Made by a program: the position numbers and the translations under genes. The notes under the pieces were generated by a model. The model did not search any database and had not been told where the DNA came from. It saw nothing but the letters and a program-made list of their open reading frames with translations. A DNA stretch of 64,000 nt from Promicromonospora iranensis (GTDB lineage: Bacteria > Actinomycetota > Actinomycetes > Actinomycetales > Cellulomonadaceae), in NCBI RefSeq assembly GCF_028994805.1, contig NZ_JAJQQP010000008.1:230534-294533 (forward strand), read 5' to 3'. This document shows, one piece after another, positions 32,931 to 41,701 of the stretch. Within the stretch, counting starts at the first letter, position 1. Each line of letters starts with the position of its first letter.

Positions 32931-33167
32931 GCCCCGTGCGCCTGCCCGGGACGTCCGCGCACGCAGGTCGCCCGCCAGCAGCAGGAGGACGGGGACCAGC
33001 GCCAGGCTGAACCCGCTCGCCGGTCCCAGGAGGACGAGTCAGAGCCCGAGCCAGCCGGGCCAGTACGGACTGCTGGTGAAGACGACGTGCACGACGGCGA
33101 TGACGATCATCAGGATGCCTCCGGCGCGGGTGAGTCCGGAGCCGGGGGCTCTCATCGAGGTGTTCAT
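32886..33167 (-). pseudogene. Small membrane-protein gene interrupted by in-frame TGA
   Basis: From the ATG at 33167 the frame encodes a short leader and one membrane helix (GGILMIVIAVVHVVF, then SSPYWPGWLGL) and hits TGA at 33041-33039. The same frame continues without another stop, encoding a second hydrophobic helix (LVLLGPASGFSLALVPVLL) followed by an Arg-rich end, down to a TGA at 32888-32886 inside the folA 3' end. The post-stop part has normal coding character, so this looks like a recent nonsense mutation or a remnant with internal deletion. The intact ancestor would be a small two- to four-helix membrane protein. The rest of the 32931-33276 interval shows nothing else. Confidence 0.5.
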
Positions 33168-33276
33168 GTGCCCCAGCGTTGCCGCCGAACCGGCCCGCAT
33201 CTCTCCCCTGACCAGGTGAACCGCCTCGCCCGCACGGGTGAGCTCTGACACCTGGCCGGCTCGACGGCCGCCGACC

Positions 33277-34695
33277 TCAGAGCGCTGGACGGTAGCCGGC
33301 GCGGAAGTTCCACCCGTGGTCGGCGGTCTCGCCGAACAGCTGTGACTGGACGGTCAGGGTGCCGCCCGACGCCCAGGCGAGTCGGGTGCGCCAGGTCGTC
33401 AGGTGGTCGCCGAACAGCGAGCAGCGCACGTCCAGCGTGTCCTCACCGGTCCATCCGGCCGTGATGACGGCGGGCCGGTCCTCGATCACCGTCCGGACAG
33501 GGCCGTCGAACCGCAGCTCCACGTCCCAGCGGGCCGCGCTTCGGCCATCGGTACCGGTCAGGCCGCCGACGCTGGTCAGCCGGCCGCCGCCGCCGTCCAG
33601 CGACAGCACGAGCTCGGCGGGCCCGGGCCCGTCGGCGGCCTTCGCGTAGTGCTCGGCGACGGGCCGGGCGTGCGCGGCGGCATGACGAGGCGCCGGCCAG
33701 GCCAGCTCGACGGTGGTGACGGCGGTGCTGGGCCGGTCCGGGGTACCGGCGTCGAGCCGGTGGACGAGCGGGTCCACCAGCAGGCCGAGCACGTCGTCGA
33801 GGAAGCGGTCACCGGTCGGGCAGGCCTGGTAGTCCGCGGTGACCACCACCGCGAGCCCTCGTTCGGGGTTGCCGTACACGAGCTGGCCGCCGAGCCCGAA
33901 CATCAGCCACCATCCCGGACGGGGGACCCAGAGCTGGTAGCCGTAGCCGCCGCGCAGCGCGGCGGCGGAGCTCTGCAGGGCGGTGTCCGCCTGAGGGCTC
34001 GTCGCGGCGCGGAGGTAGTCGGGCGGCAGCAGCCGGGCGCCGTCGTGCACGCCGTCGGAGAGCAGGAGGTGCGCCAGACGCAGCAGGTCGCGTGGGGTGC
34101 AGATCAGTCCCGAGCCGCCGTGGGCGATGCCCTCCGGTCCGGTGAGGAACCGCAGGTCGGGGCCGATGCCCAGCGGGTCGAACAGGCGCGGGCGCAGGTA
34201 GTCCGGGAGCGACGTGCCCGACAAGCGTTCCACGAGGGCGGCCAGCACGTAGGAACCGCTGGTGTCGTAGGTGAAGACGGTGCCCGGCGGGTGCGTCGGC
34301 GGCACCCGGAAGTACGACTCCAGCCAGGCGCCGTCCGTGCGCTGGTACGTGGTCGACTGGTGCGGGCCGCGCATGGCGAGCATGTGCCGGATCGTCGTCG
34401 CCTCGAGCCACGGATGCACCGGGCCCATCTCGGGGAAGTGGCGCACTATCGGGTCGTCGAGGCTCAGTGCGCCCTCGTCCGCGAGCAGCCCGACAGCCAG
34501 GCCCGTGACCGTCTTGGACACCGAGTACATCCGCTGTGGCGTGTCCAGCCCGGCCGGCTCGCTGACGGCTTGCGCGACGGTCTCACCGCGGACGCTCACC
34601 TGGACGGTGTGCAGCGCGATGTCGAGCGCGGACGACCGGCGCGCGAGCGCGCCGATCAGACCTGCCAGGGACGTGCTGTCAGGATGCGCGGGCAC
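33277..34695 (-). CDS. Serine hydrolase of the beta-lactamase/penicillin-binding (class C-like) fold
   Basis: A 472-residue protein of the PF00144 family. The nucleophile motif SxxK is SVSKTVTG near residue 58, the second motif begins YDTSGSYVL (Tyr near 150), and the third-motif region is probably FGLGGQLVYG. RPRLFDPLGIG, GLICTPRDLLRLAHLL and GYGYQLWVPRPGWW are typical companions. The last ~130 residues form a separate lipocalin-like beta-rich domain. There is no signal peptide, so it is likely cytoplasmic: an esterase, amidase or peptidase rather than a secreted beta-lactamase. The GTG at 34695 lies 93 bp after the xylB stop, just beyond an 89-bp repeat copy, so its expression may be linked to the xylose genes. 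Confidence 0.85.
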   Translation of the reverse strand: MPAHPDSTSLAGLIGALARRSSALDIALHTVQVSVRGETVAQAVSEPAGLDTPQRMYSVSKTVTGLAVGLLADEGALSLDDPIVRHFPEMGPVHPWLEATTIRHMLAMRGPHQSTTYQRTDGAWLESYFRVPPTHPPGTVFTYDTSGSYVLAALVERLSGTSLPDYLRPRLFDPLGIGPDLRFLTGPEGIAHGGSGLICTPRDLLRLAHLLLSDGVHDGARLLPPDYLRAATSPQADTALQSSAAALRGGYGYQLWVPRPGWWLMFGLGGQLVYGNPERGLAVVVTADYQACPTGDRFLDDVLGLLVDPLVHRLDAGTPDRPSTAVTTVELAWPAPRHAAAHARPVAEHYAKAADGPGPAELVLSLDGGGGRLTSVGGLTGTDGRSAARWDVELRFDGPVRTVIEDRPAVITAGWTGEDTLDVRCSLFGDHLTTWRTRLAWASGGTLTVQSQLFGETADHGWNFRAGYRPAL

Positions 34696-34702
34696 CGGCT
34701 CA

Positions 34703-34791
34703 GGCTCTCCTCGTGTCGCATGAGTCTGCGGTTCCGCTCAGGGCGCGTGCCTCGTTCCTCGGCCCGCACCCTGCGCCGCACCTCTGGCTCA
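34703..34791 (-). repeat. Stop-codon-linked 89-bp dispersed repeat, copy B
   Basis: Read on the minus strand, it begins with the xylB stop (TGAGCC at 34791) and a second TGAGCC starts exactly 89 nt later at 34702, just before the serine hydrolase start. It aligns gap-free with copies A and C. An ATG at 34792 overlapping the xylB stop opens a 30-codon frame ([12 protein letters not shown] beginning) that ends at the second TGA. Confidence 0.8.
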
Positions 34792-36282
34792 TGCGAGGTC
34801 GCGCACCGCGGCGTACTGCTCGCGGATCACCGGCCGCGGGTCGGCGGCGAGCGTCGTGGCGATCGTCGTGGACCACGCCGGAGCCGCGGCGTCCGGGTCG
34901 GCCGCGGCTGCCAGGACCCAGGCTGCCTGGCGCGCGGCACCGTCGGCCACGTACTCGCCGGGCTCGGGGATGCCGATCGGCAGGCCGAAGACCTGCGGGG
35001 CGATCTGCTGCACGGCCGGCGACTGCGCCGCGCCGCCGATCAGCATCACGCGGTCCACCGAGACGCCCTGCGCGCGCAGGGCGTCGAGACCGTCCGCGAG
35101 CCCGCACAGCATGCCCTCGATGTAGGCGCGCGCCAGGTGCGCACGGGTCGACGTGGCGAGGCGGATGCCGTGCAGGGTGCCGGTGGCGGAGGGTCGGTTG
35201 GGCGTGCGCTCGCCCTCCAGGTACGGCACGAGCACGAGGCCGTCGGACCCGGGCGGGGCCTGCAGTGCGAGCTCGGCCAGGCCGTCGAAGTCGACGTCGA
35301 GCACCTCGCGGGCGGCGTCCAGGACCCGTGCCGCGTTGAGCGTGACGGCGAGCATGAGGGCGTTGCCCGTCGCGTCGGCGAAACCGTTGATCGCGCCCGA
35401 CCCGTCGGCGGTGCGCTTCGGCGCGACGGCCGAGACCACGCCCGAGGTCCCGATCGAGATGGCGATGTCGCCGGACGTCATGCCGAGCCCGAGGGACGCC
35501 CCAGCGTTGTCGCCGGCGCCCGGCCCGACGAGGCAGCCGTTCGAGCCGAGGGACGTGGCGGTCGCCCCGCCCGCGACGGCCGGGTGCGCGACGGCGCCCG
35601 CCTCGGCGACCCCGACCACGCGCGGCAGCACGACGTCGGTCCGCCCCAGGGCACGTTCGAGCAGGTCAGGCCGGTACTGACCCGCGGAGGCGTCGTAGTA
35701 CCCGGTGCCGGACGCGTCCGACCGGTCGGTGAACAGCTTGTCCAGCTGCGGCCCGAGCGGGGCAGTCGGGTCGCCTGCGGGGCCGTAGCCCGCGATGCGC
35801 CAGGACAGCCAGTCGTGCGGCAGCGCGACGGCGGCGACCTTGGCGGCGTTCTCCGGCTCGTTGTCGCGCAGCCAGCGCAGCTTCGTGACGGTCAGCGACG
35901 CGACGAGCACGGAGCCGACGGCGTCGGCCCAGGCCTGGGCACCGGCCTCGCGGCTACCGTCGCCCAGCTCGCTGATCAGCGCCTCCGCCGACGGCGCCGA
36001 GCGGTTGTCGTTCCACAGCAGCGCGGGCCGGATGACGTTGCCGTCGGCGTCCAGGACGACCATGCCGTGCTGCTGACCACCCACGGAGAGCGCAGCGACG
36101 TCGGCCAGGCCACCGGCCGCTGCAGCCGCCTCCTTGAAGGCGTCCCACCAGTGCTGCGGGTCCACCTCCGTGCCGTCCGGATGCTTGGCGGAACCGGTCC
36201 GGACCAGCGCGCCGGTCTCGGCGTCGCGGACGACGATCTTGCAGGACTGCGTGGACGTGTCCACGCCGGCGACGAGGGGCAT
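34789..36282 (-). CDS. xylB: Xylulokinase
   Basis: A 497-residue FGGY-family kinase phosphorylating D-xylulose to xylulose 5-phosphate. The N-terminal phosphate loop is [28 protein letters not shown] holds the sugar-binding region, [15 protein letters not shown] and [11 protein letters not shown] the FGGY signatures and ATP site, and [15 protein letters not shown] the adenosine motif. It is second in the xylA-xylB operon; the gap between the two carries a 21-bp perfect hairpin that may lower xylB expression relative to xylA. The gene ends in copy B of the 89-bp repeat. Confidence 0.96.
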   Translation of the reverse strand: MPLVAGVDTSTQSCKIVVRDAETGALVRTGSAKHPDGTEVDPQHWWDAFKEAAAAAGGLADVAALSVGGQQHGMVVLDADGNVIRPALLWNDNRSAPSAEALISELGDGSREAGAQAWADAVGSVLVASLTVTKLRWLRDNEPENAAKVAAVALPHDWLSWRIAGYGPAGDPTAPLGPQLDKLFTDRSDASGTGYYDASAGQYRPDLLERALGRTDVVLPRVVGVAEAGAVAHPAVAGGATATSLGSNGCLVGPGAGDNAGASLGLGMTSGDIAISIGTSGVVSAVAPKRTADGSGAINGFADATGNALMLAVTLNAARVLDAAREVLDVDFDGLAELALQAPPGSDGLVLVPYLEGERTPNRPSATGTLHGIRLATSTRAHLARAYIEGMLCGLADGLDALRAQGVSVDRVMLIGGAAQSPAVQQIAPQVFGLPIGIPEPGEYVADGAARQAAWVLAAAADPDAAAPAWSTTIATTLAADPRPVIREQYAAVRDLA

Positions 36283-36345
36283 CGGTGCTCCAGAAGATGT
36301 GGGAAGGGACCGGCGGCCACGCTACCGCGCGCCGCACAAGACACG

Positions 36346-36404
36346 TTGAGTGCTGGCTATTTGTTGGTCTTCCCGGGCCGGGACAACAAATAGCCAGCAC
36401 TCAA
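36346..36404 (-). terminator. 21-bp perfect hairpin in the xylA-xylB gap
   Basis: Arms 36346-36366 and 36384-36404 are perfectly complementary and unusually AT-containing for this genome (TTGAGTGCTGGCTATTTGTTG). The 17-nt loop holds a nested TCCCGG/CCGGGA. It lies 10 bp after the xylA stop and 63 bp before the xylB start and may act as attenuator or mRNA-end protector. Confidence 0.65.
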
Positions 36405-36414
36405 GGTGAGGGGG

Positions 36415-37569
36415 TCAGCCGATCAGGTGCTTCAGCGCGAGCTGGTGGAGGCGGACCAGGCCGTAGTCCTTCTCGGCCAGCGCGTCGACGTCGGGGTCGG
36501 CCTCGGCGAGGAAGGAGTCGAACGTCTCGCCCTCGGCGAGGGTCGACCGGCCCAGCTCGAAGATCCCCGCGTGCTCGAACGCGGCCTGCACCTCGGCGTC
36601 GGCACGGTACGCCGCGGCCTTGGCCGCGAGCATGTCGTAGGTCTCCATGTTGGCCTTGGCCGACTCCCACACGCCGTCGAGGTACTCGGTGCGCGACGGC
36701 TTGTAGTCGAAGTGGCGCGGGCCCTCGTAGCGGGGGCCGCCGTTCGGGAAGCCGTTCTCCAGCAGGTCCACCGTGAAGAACGCCGACAGCAGGTCGCCGT
36801 GGCCGAACACGAGGTCCTGGTCGTAGCGCGGCCCGTGCTGACCGTTCAGGTCGATGTGGAACAGCTTGCCCAGGTGCAGGGCCAGGGCGATGCCGTGCGT
36901 GTAGTTGAGGCCGGCCATCTGCTCGTGGCCCGTCTCCGGGTTGAGGCCCACGATGTCGCCGTTGTCGAGCGAGTCGATCAGCGCGATGGCGTGGCCGATC
37001 GTCGGCAGGAAGATGTCGCCGCGGGGCTCGTTGGGCTTGGGCTCCAGGGCGATCTTGAGCCCGTAGCCCTTCTCCTTGATGTACGAGGCGACGGTGTCGA
37101 TGCCCTCGGCGTAGCGCGCGTGCGCCGCGTTGAGGTCCTTCGAGTTGTCGTACTCGGTGCCCTCGCGGCCACCCCACATGACGAACGTGGAGGCGCCCAT
37201 GTCGGCGGCCAGGTCCACGTTGCGCAGCACCTTGCGCAGGCCGAAGCGGCGCACGTCGCGGTTGTTGGAGGTGAACGCGCCGTCCTTGAAGACGGGGTGC
37301 GTGAACGTGTTGGTCGTGACCATCTCGCAGACCATGCCGGTGTCGGCGGCGGCCTGCTTGACGGAGTCGATCTGCTTCTGACGCTCGGCGTCGTCCGCGC
37401 CGAAGGGGTAGACGTCGTTGTCGTGGAACGTGAAGCCCCAGGCGCCGAGGTCCGCGAGCTTGCGGACGGACTCGGCGGGGTCGAGCTCGGGGCGGGTCGC
37501 CGTGCCGAACGGGTCGGCAGCGGGCCAGCCGATGGTCCACAGGCCGAACGAGTACTTGATGTCGCTCAC
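36415..37569 (-). CDS. xylA: Xylose isomerase
   Basis: A 384-residue TIM-barrel enzyme of the short actinobacterial class I, converting D-xylose to D-xylulose with two divalent metals. Landmarks: [25 protein letters not shown] with catalytic H49 and D52, [30 protein letters not shown] (metal Glu), [13 protein letters not shown] and [16 protein letters not shown] (metal Asp/His). The GTG at 37569 is preceded by GAGGAGACCCC. It is first gene of the xylAB operon, divergent from a ROK regulator; a promoter TTGACT-16-TAATAG is visible. Confidence 0.98.
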   Translation of the reverse strand: MSDIKYSFGLWTIGWPAADPFGTATRPELDPAESVRKLADLGAWGFTFHDNDVYPFGADDAERQKQIDSVKQAAADTGMVCEMVTTNTFTHPVFKDGAFTSNNRDVRRFGLRKVLRNVDLAADMGASTFVMWGGREGTEYDNSKDLNAAHARYAEGIDTVASYIKEKGYGLKIALEPKPNEPRGDIFLPTIGHAIALIDSLDNGDIVGLNPETGHEQMAGLNYTHGIALALHLGKLFHIDLNGQHGPRYDQDLVFGHGDLLSAFFTVDLLENGFPNGGPRYEGPRHFDYKPSRTEYLDGVWESAKANMETYDMLAAKAAAYRADAEVQAAFEHAGIFELGRSTLAEGETFDSFLAEADPDVDALAEKDYGLVRLHQLALKHLIG

Positions 37570-37612
37570 GGGGTCTCCTCATCGAGGCGGCCCCGACGTG
37601 CGGCGCCGCTTT

Positions 37613-37655
37613 TGTTGTACGAATGAACTATTACCCGGGGCTCGGCTACAGTCAA
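37613..37655 (-). promoter_or_regulatory. xylA promoter with candidate operator; overlaps the ROK-gene promoter
   Basis: On the minus strand, -35 TTGACT (37655-37650), a 16-bp spacer and -10 TAATAG (37633-37628) drive xylA. On the plus strand TACAGT (37647-37652) sits 6 nt before the ROK GTG, so it overlaps the xylA -35. An imperfect GTT-N9-AAC dyad at 37613-37627, right after the xylA -10, is a candidate operator. Binding by the ROK protein is inferred. Confidence 0.55.
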
Positions 37656-37658
37656 GGC

Positions 37659-38888
37659 GTGACCACCGCCGGGACCGCACGCGAGACCACCACGCGGACG
37701 GGCCCTGGTGCGGCCCGCCAGCACACCCTGCGCGAACGCAACCTGGAGCTCGTTGCGCGCGCCGTGTACGAGGTGCCCGAACCACTCTCGCGCGCAGGCG
37801 TGGCCGCCGCGACCGGCTTGGCCCGGGCGACGGTGTCGACGCTGGTGGACCAGCTGGTGGCCGCCGGACTCGTCCGGGAGCTGCCCGCCGTGACCGGCGG
37901 ACGCGCGGGCCGGCCCGCGGTGCCGCTCGTCCCGGCGCCCCGCTCCGTCGTCGGCCTGGGGCTCGAGGTGAACGTGGACTACCTCGGCGCGCGTGTGCTC
38001 GATCTCACCGGTGAGGTCGTGTCGGAGCAGGTGGTTCCCGGCGCTCTCCACGACAGCGACCCGACCGTGGTGCTGGGTCGGCTCGGCGCGCTCGCCCGCG
38101 AGGTGTCCGACGGTGTCGCGGCGTCCGGCATGACGGTCGCCGGCGCACGTCTCGCGCTGCCCGGCCTGGTCGACCCGCGCACCGGGCTCCTGGAGGTGGC
38201 ACCCAACCTCGGCTGGTCGTCGCTCGACCCGGTCCCGCTGCTCGGGCTGGGCGACCTCGGCGTCCGGATCGCGAACGAGGCCAAGCTCGCCGCGCTCGCG
38301 GAGCTGGCCGGCGGTTCGGACGTCGCGGCGCCCGACTCCTTCATCTTCGTGTCGGGCGACGTCGGCATCGGCGCGGCCATCGTCGTCGACCGCGCGCTGT
38401 TCCTGGGGGAGCGGGGATGGAACGGCGAGATCGGGCACGTCGTGGTCGACCCCGCCGGACCGCGCTGCTCGTGCGGAGCATTCGGCTGCCTGGAGCAGTA
38501 CGCGGGCAAGGAGGCGATGATGCGCGCGGCCGGGCTGCCGCTGGACTCGGCCCTGAGCGCGCTCATCACCCGCCTCACGGAGGCGGGTGATGCCGGGCGG
38601 CCGGCTGACGGCAGGCGCACCCTGCCGGCCGGGCGCGCGCTCGGCTCCGCCCTCGCCGACTTCGTCAACCTGCTCGACGTCTCCACCATCGTGCTGGGCG
38701 GCGCCTACACCGAGCTGCTGCCGTGGCTCCGGGCCGACGTCGAGGAGGTGCTCGCCGACCGGGTGCTCTCCGCGCCGTTCGTCGACCTGGACGTCCGTGC
38801 AGCCCAGGCGGGGCCGCACGCGGCGCTGACGGGTGGTGCGCGGGAGGTGCTGCAGGCGGTGCTCGCCGACCCTGCCGCCTGGGTCTGA
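37659..38888 (+). CDS. ROK-family transcriptional regulator (XylR-like)
   Basis: A 409-residue repressor with an N-terminal winged HTH (about 20-85; LSRAGVAAATGLARATVSTL) and a C-terminal sugar-kinase-fold ROK domain. The zinc-binding consensus CSCGAFGCLE and the GEIGHVVVDPAGPRC signature are present, as is GDVGIGAAIVV. ROK regulators bind sugars through this domain; being divergent from xylAB, it most likely represses them and responds to xylose or a derivative. The GTG at 37659 has a TACAGT -10 box 6 nt upstream and no Shine-Dalgarno, suggesting a leaderless mRNA. An ATG 36 nt upstream would lie within the promoter. Confidence 0.92.
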   Translation: MTTAGTARETTTRTGPGAARQHTLRERNLELVARAVYEVPEPLSRAGVAAATGLARATVSTLVDQLVAAGLVRELPAVTGGRAGRPAVPLVPAPRSVVGLGLEVNVDYLGARVLDLTGEVVSEQVVPGALHDSDPTVVLGRLGALAREVSDGVAASGMTVAGARLALPGLVDPRTGLLEVAPNLGWSSLDPVPLLGLGDLGVRIANEAKLAALAELAGGSDVAAPDSFIFVSGDVGIGAAIVVDRALFLGERGWNGEIGHVVVDPAGPRCSCGAFGCLEQYAGKEAMMRAAGLPLDSALSALITRLTEAGDAGRPADGRRTLPAGRALGSALADFVNLLDVSTIVLGGAYTELLPWLRADVEEVLADRVLSAPFVDLDVRAAQAGPHAALTGGAREVLQAVLADPAAWV

Positions 38889-39044
38889 CTCAGGGCGCAG
38901 ATCGCGGTCCGGCGCGGCAAGATAAACCTCTGGGATAGACGTCAGGTCGAATTGTTGGCAGCATGCCTGCCCATTGGCCCGGTACGAGAGGGGATATCGG
39001 GCCGATAAGAATCCGCCCAGTTCCCCCGCGAGGAGGCGTTGTCT

Positions 39045-40727
39045 GTGCTGGATTCACTCGCCAAGCGGCTCGGGCTCAAGACGGACCCGGTGATCTTCTT
39101 CTCCGCGGCCGGGCTCATGGTCGTCTTCCTGTTGCTGCTGGTCGTCTTCCCGGGCCCTATCGGGGAGCTGTTCACCGCGGGCCGGACCTGGGTGGTGACC
39201 CGGCTGGGATGGTTCTTCATCCTCGGTGTGACCGTCTGGGTGTTGTTTCTGGTCTACCTGGCCATCAGCAAGTACGGCAGCGTGCGGCTCGGCGGTGACC
39301 ACGAGCGGCCCAAGTACTCCAACGTCTCGTGGTTCACCATGCTTTTCGCCGGTGGTATCGGCACCATCCTGATGTATTGGGGCGTCGCCGAGCCGATCAA
39401 CCATTTCGCTTCCGCGCCGCGCGGCGCCGTGCCTTTCTCGGCTCAGGCGGCGAACGACGCGATGAGCATCTCGATCTACCATCTCGGCCTGCACACGTGG
39501 GCGATCTTCACGCTGCCCGGCCTCGCCTTCGGGTACTTCATCTACCGGCACAAGCTGCCGCTCCGGGTCAGCTCCGTGTTCTACCCGTTCCTCAAGGAGC
39601 GCATCTACGGGCCGATCGGCAAGACGATCGACGTCTTCGCGATCCTCGGCACGCTCTTCGGCGTCGCCGTGTCGATCGGTCTGGGCACGCAGCAGATCAA
39701 CACCGGGCTGGCGGATCTGACGGCGATCCCGAACGGGGTGGTGCCCAAGGTGATCATCATCTGCATCCTCACCGGCATCGCGGTGACCTCGATCGTCGCG
39801 GGCCTCGACAAGGGCGTGAAGACGCTGTCGAACATCAACATCGGCATGGCTGTCGCGCTGATGCTCTTCGTGCTGTTCGCCGGGTCCACGGTCTTCCTGC
39901 TGCGCGAGATCATCGAGACCATCGGGCTCTACGCGCAGAACATCGTGCCGCTCGCCTTCTGGAACGACGCGCTGGCCCCCTTCACCACCGACGAGGGCTG
40001 GGGCTGGCAGGGCGGCTGGACCGTCTTCTACTGGGCGTGGACCGTGACCTGGGCGCCGTTCATGGGGATCTTCCTGGCGCGCATCTCCCGTGGCCGCACG
40101 ATCCGGGAGTTCGTCGGTGGCGTGCTGCTCGCACCGTCGCTCTTCACGCTGGTCTGGTTCGCGATCTTCGGCTGGTCGGCCATGGAGCTGGACGGCATCG
40201 GCTCCGCTGCGGACGCTGCCCACCCGATCACCGAGGCGGTGATGGAGAACCCCGCCACGGCGATGTTCACCTTCTTCGAACAGCTGCTCGGGGTGGGTGG
40301 CCTGGCCACGTTCGTCTCTGGCCTGGTGGTCGTGATCGTGGCCATCTTCTTCGCCACGTCGTCCGACTCGGCCTCGCTGGTCGTGGACATGCTCTGCACC
40401 GGGAACGAGGACTCCGGGCCGGTTCGTCAGCGTGTGTTCTGGGGCGTGTCGGAGGGCGCCGTCGCCATCGCGCTGATCGTGCTGGCGGGCGAGACCGGGC
40501 TGGTCGCGCTGCAGCAGGTGATCACGGTGATCGGCCTGCCCATCTTCATCCTGATGTTCCTGGCGATGTTCGCGCTCTGGCGCGGTCTGTCCACGGAGAA
40601 GTTCGTGACCATCCGGCTGCCGATCTCCGGCTCGAAGGTGGAGACCCTGCAGCCGGAGGCCGAGGGCGTGCGGACCCGGATCAGCCGATCGACGCCTCGT
40701 CCGGTGCGTCGATCGGGCCAAGAGTGA
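39045..40727 (+). CDS. BCCT-family transporter (betaine/choline/ectoine type)
   Basis: A 560-residue secondary transporter with twelve membrane helices. The family signature region is present: GWTVFYWAWTVTWAPFMGIF then ARISRGRTIREFV; GGIGTILMYWGVAEPINHF forms the first core helices, and the Trp-rich box FYWAWTVTW is the substrate site of trimethylammonium/ectoine carriers. The GTG at 39045 has AGGAGG at 39031-39036 with 8-nt spacing; the in-frame TTG at 39039 would be only 2 nt away. Its 3' end overlaps the convergent GntR gene by 47 bp. With the Ehu-like ABC genes nearby, compatible-solute uptake is likely. Confidence 0.92.
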   Translation: MLDSLAKRLGLKTDPVIFFSAAGLMVVFLLLLVVFPGPIGELFTAGRTWVVTRLGWFFILGVTVWVLFLVYLAISKYGSVRLGGDHERPKYSNVSWFTMLFAGGIGTILMYWGVAEPINHFASAPRGAVPFSAQAANDAMSISIYHLGLHTWAIFTLPGLAFGYFIYRHKLPLRVSSVFYPFLKERIYGPIGKTIDVFAILGTLFGVAVSIGLGTQQINTGLADLTAIPNGVVPKVIIICILTGIAVTSIVAGLDKGVKTLSNINIGMAVALMLFVLFAGSTVFLLREIIETIGLYAQNIVPLAFWNDALAPFTTDEGWGWQGGWTVFYWAWTVTWAPFMGIFLARISRGRTIREFVGGVLLAPSLFTLVWFAIFGWSAMELDGIGSAADAAHPITEAVMENPATAMFTFFEQLLGVGGLATFVSGLVVVIVAIFFATSSDSASLVVDMLCTGNEDSGPVRQRVFWGVSEGAVAIALIVLAGETGLVALQQVITVIGLPIFILMFLAMFALWRGLSTEKFVTIRLPISGSKVETLQPEAEGVRTRISRSTPRPVRRSGQE

Positions 40728-41457
40728 TCTCCGGTGCGTCGGCAGGCTCCTCGAACGTCTCGACGGCCTCGTCCTCCCGGCCCAGGAGCCGCGCGACGGC
40801 GCCGTCGAGCGTCTCGACGATGGCCTTGACGAGGCCGGGCTCGTCCCGTGCCTCGAGGCGTTCGACGATCACGGCGTGCGCGTCCGCCGTGTCCTTGCGC
40901 ACCACGTACTCGTCGGACACGGTGAACGTGGCCATCCGCACCTCGACGATCAGGGTGGTCATCCAGCGCGTGAGCCACGGGTTGCCGGCCGCCGCGACGA
41001 GCGCCCAGTGCAGGTTGAGGTCGGCGCCGCCGATCCGGCGGGCGTCACCGGTGCCGTTCGCGGCGACCAGCTCGTCGTGGGCTCGACGGACGCCGGCGAT
41101 CGCCGCGGCGTCGCCGGAGCGCACGAGCTGGCGGGCGGCCGTGACCTCCACCGACCGGCGCGCCTCGTAGAGAGCGGGGAGCCGTTCCCGGCCGATGGTG
41201 GCCACGCGCATGCCGCGTCCTGGCGTCGCGACGAGCAGGCCTTCCTGGACCAGCCGCTGCGCGGCCTCGCGCAGCGGGCCACGGCTCACCCCGAGCTGCG
41301 CCGCGACGTCCACCTCACGGATCGGCGAGCCGACGGCGAGCACTCCCGCGTAGACCGCGTTGCGCAGCTCCGCCTGGATCAGGTCGACGGTCGAGGGACG
41401 CGTCACACGTGAGAACGACGGGGCGGTCGTCAGGGTGGCCCGCGACGGGTGGGACAT
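40681..41457 (-). CDS. GntR-family regulator, FadR subfamily (FCD domain)
   Basis: A 258-residue regulator with an N-terminal winged HTH (about 22-90; SPIREVDVAAQLGVSRGPLR, then EGLLVATPGRGMRV) and a C-terminal all-helical FCD ligand domain with metal-site His residues (NLHWALVAAAGN, DAHAVIVERLEARD). The C-terminal ~35 residues are acidic and are encoded in the 47-bp overlap with the BCCT gene. The ATG at 41457 follows GGAAGGAG. It is divergent from the ABC importer; a perfect ATTGT/ACAAT dyad lies between them, so it probably controls the importer and itself. The ligand may be a transported solute or its catabolite. Confidence 0.92.
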   Translation of the reverse strand: MSHPSRATLTTAPSFSRVTRPSTVDLIQAELRNAVYAGVLAVGSPIREVDVAAQLGVSRGPLREAAQRLVQEGLLVATPGRGMRVATIGRERLPALYEARRSVEVTAARQLVRSGDAAAIAGVRRAHDELVAANGTGDARRIGGADLNLHWALVAAAGNPWLTRWMTTLIVEVRMATFTVSDEYVVRKDTADAHAVIVERLEARDEPGLVKAIVETLDGAVARLLGREDEAVETFEEPADAPEITLGPIDAPDEASIG

Positions 41458-41574
41458 CGGTGCTCCTTCCGTGAGCGCACGTCGATGACGACATCATCCC
41501 CGGTGCGCGGACAGCGTGGTGGCGAGGTCCAGGGCGGCGAGGTCCGGGGCGGCGCCGGCCGGGTGAACTTGCAG

Positions 41575-41586
41575 ATTGTAGACAAT
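41575..41586. promoter_or_regulatory. Candidate GntR operator (ATTGTAGACAAT)
   Basis: Perfect 5-bp inverted arms ATTGT/ACAAT around AG, in the 244-bp gap between the GntR gene and ehuB. A related half-site AGATTGTCTGAAC occurs 27 bp downstream. Both lie in a locally AT-rich patch likely to hold the divergent promoters. Confidence 0.55.
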
Positions 41587-41701
41587 ACTAATGTCGAACG
41601 CTAGATTGTCTGAACGTCGGTGGCGCGCTACGGTGCCATTCGTCCGTGAACTCCAGCCCACCCAGGCTTTGCCAGATCCGCCGGGTGGCGTGAAGGGAAC
41701 C

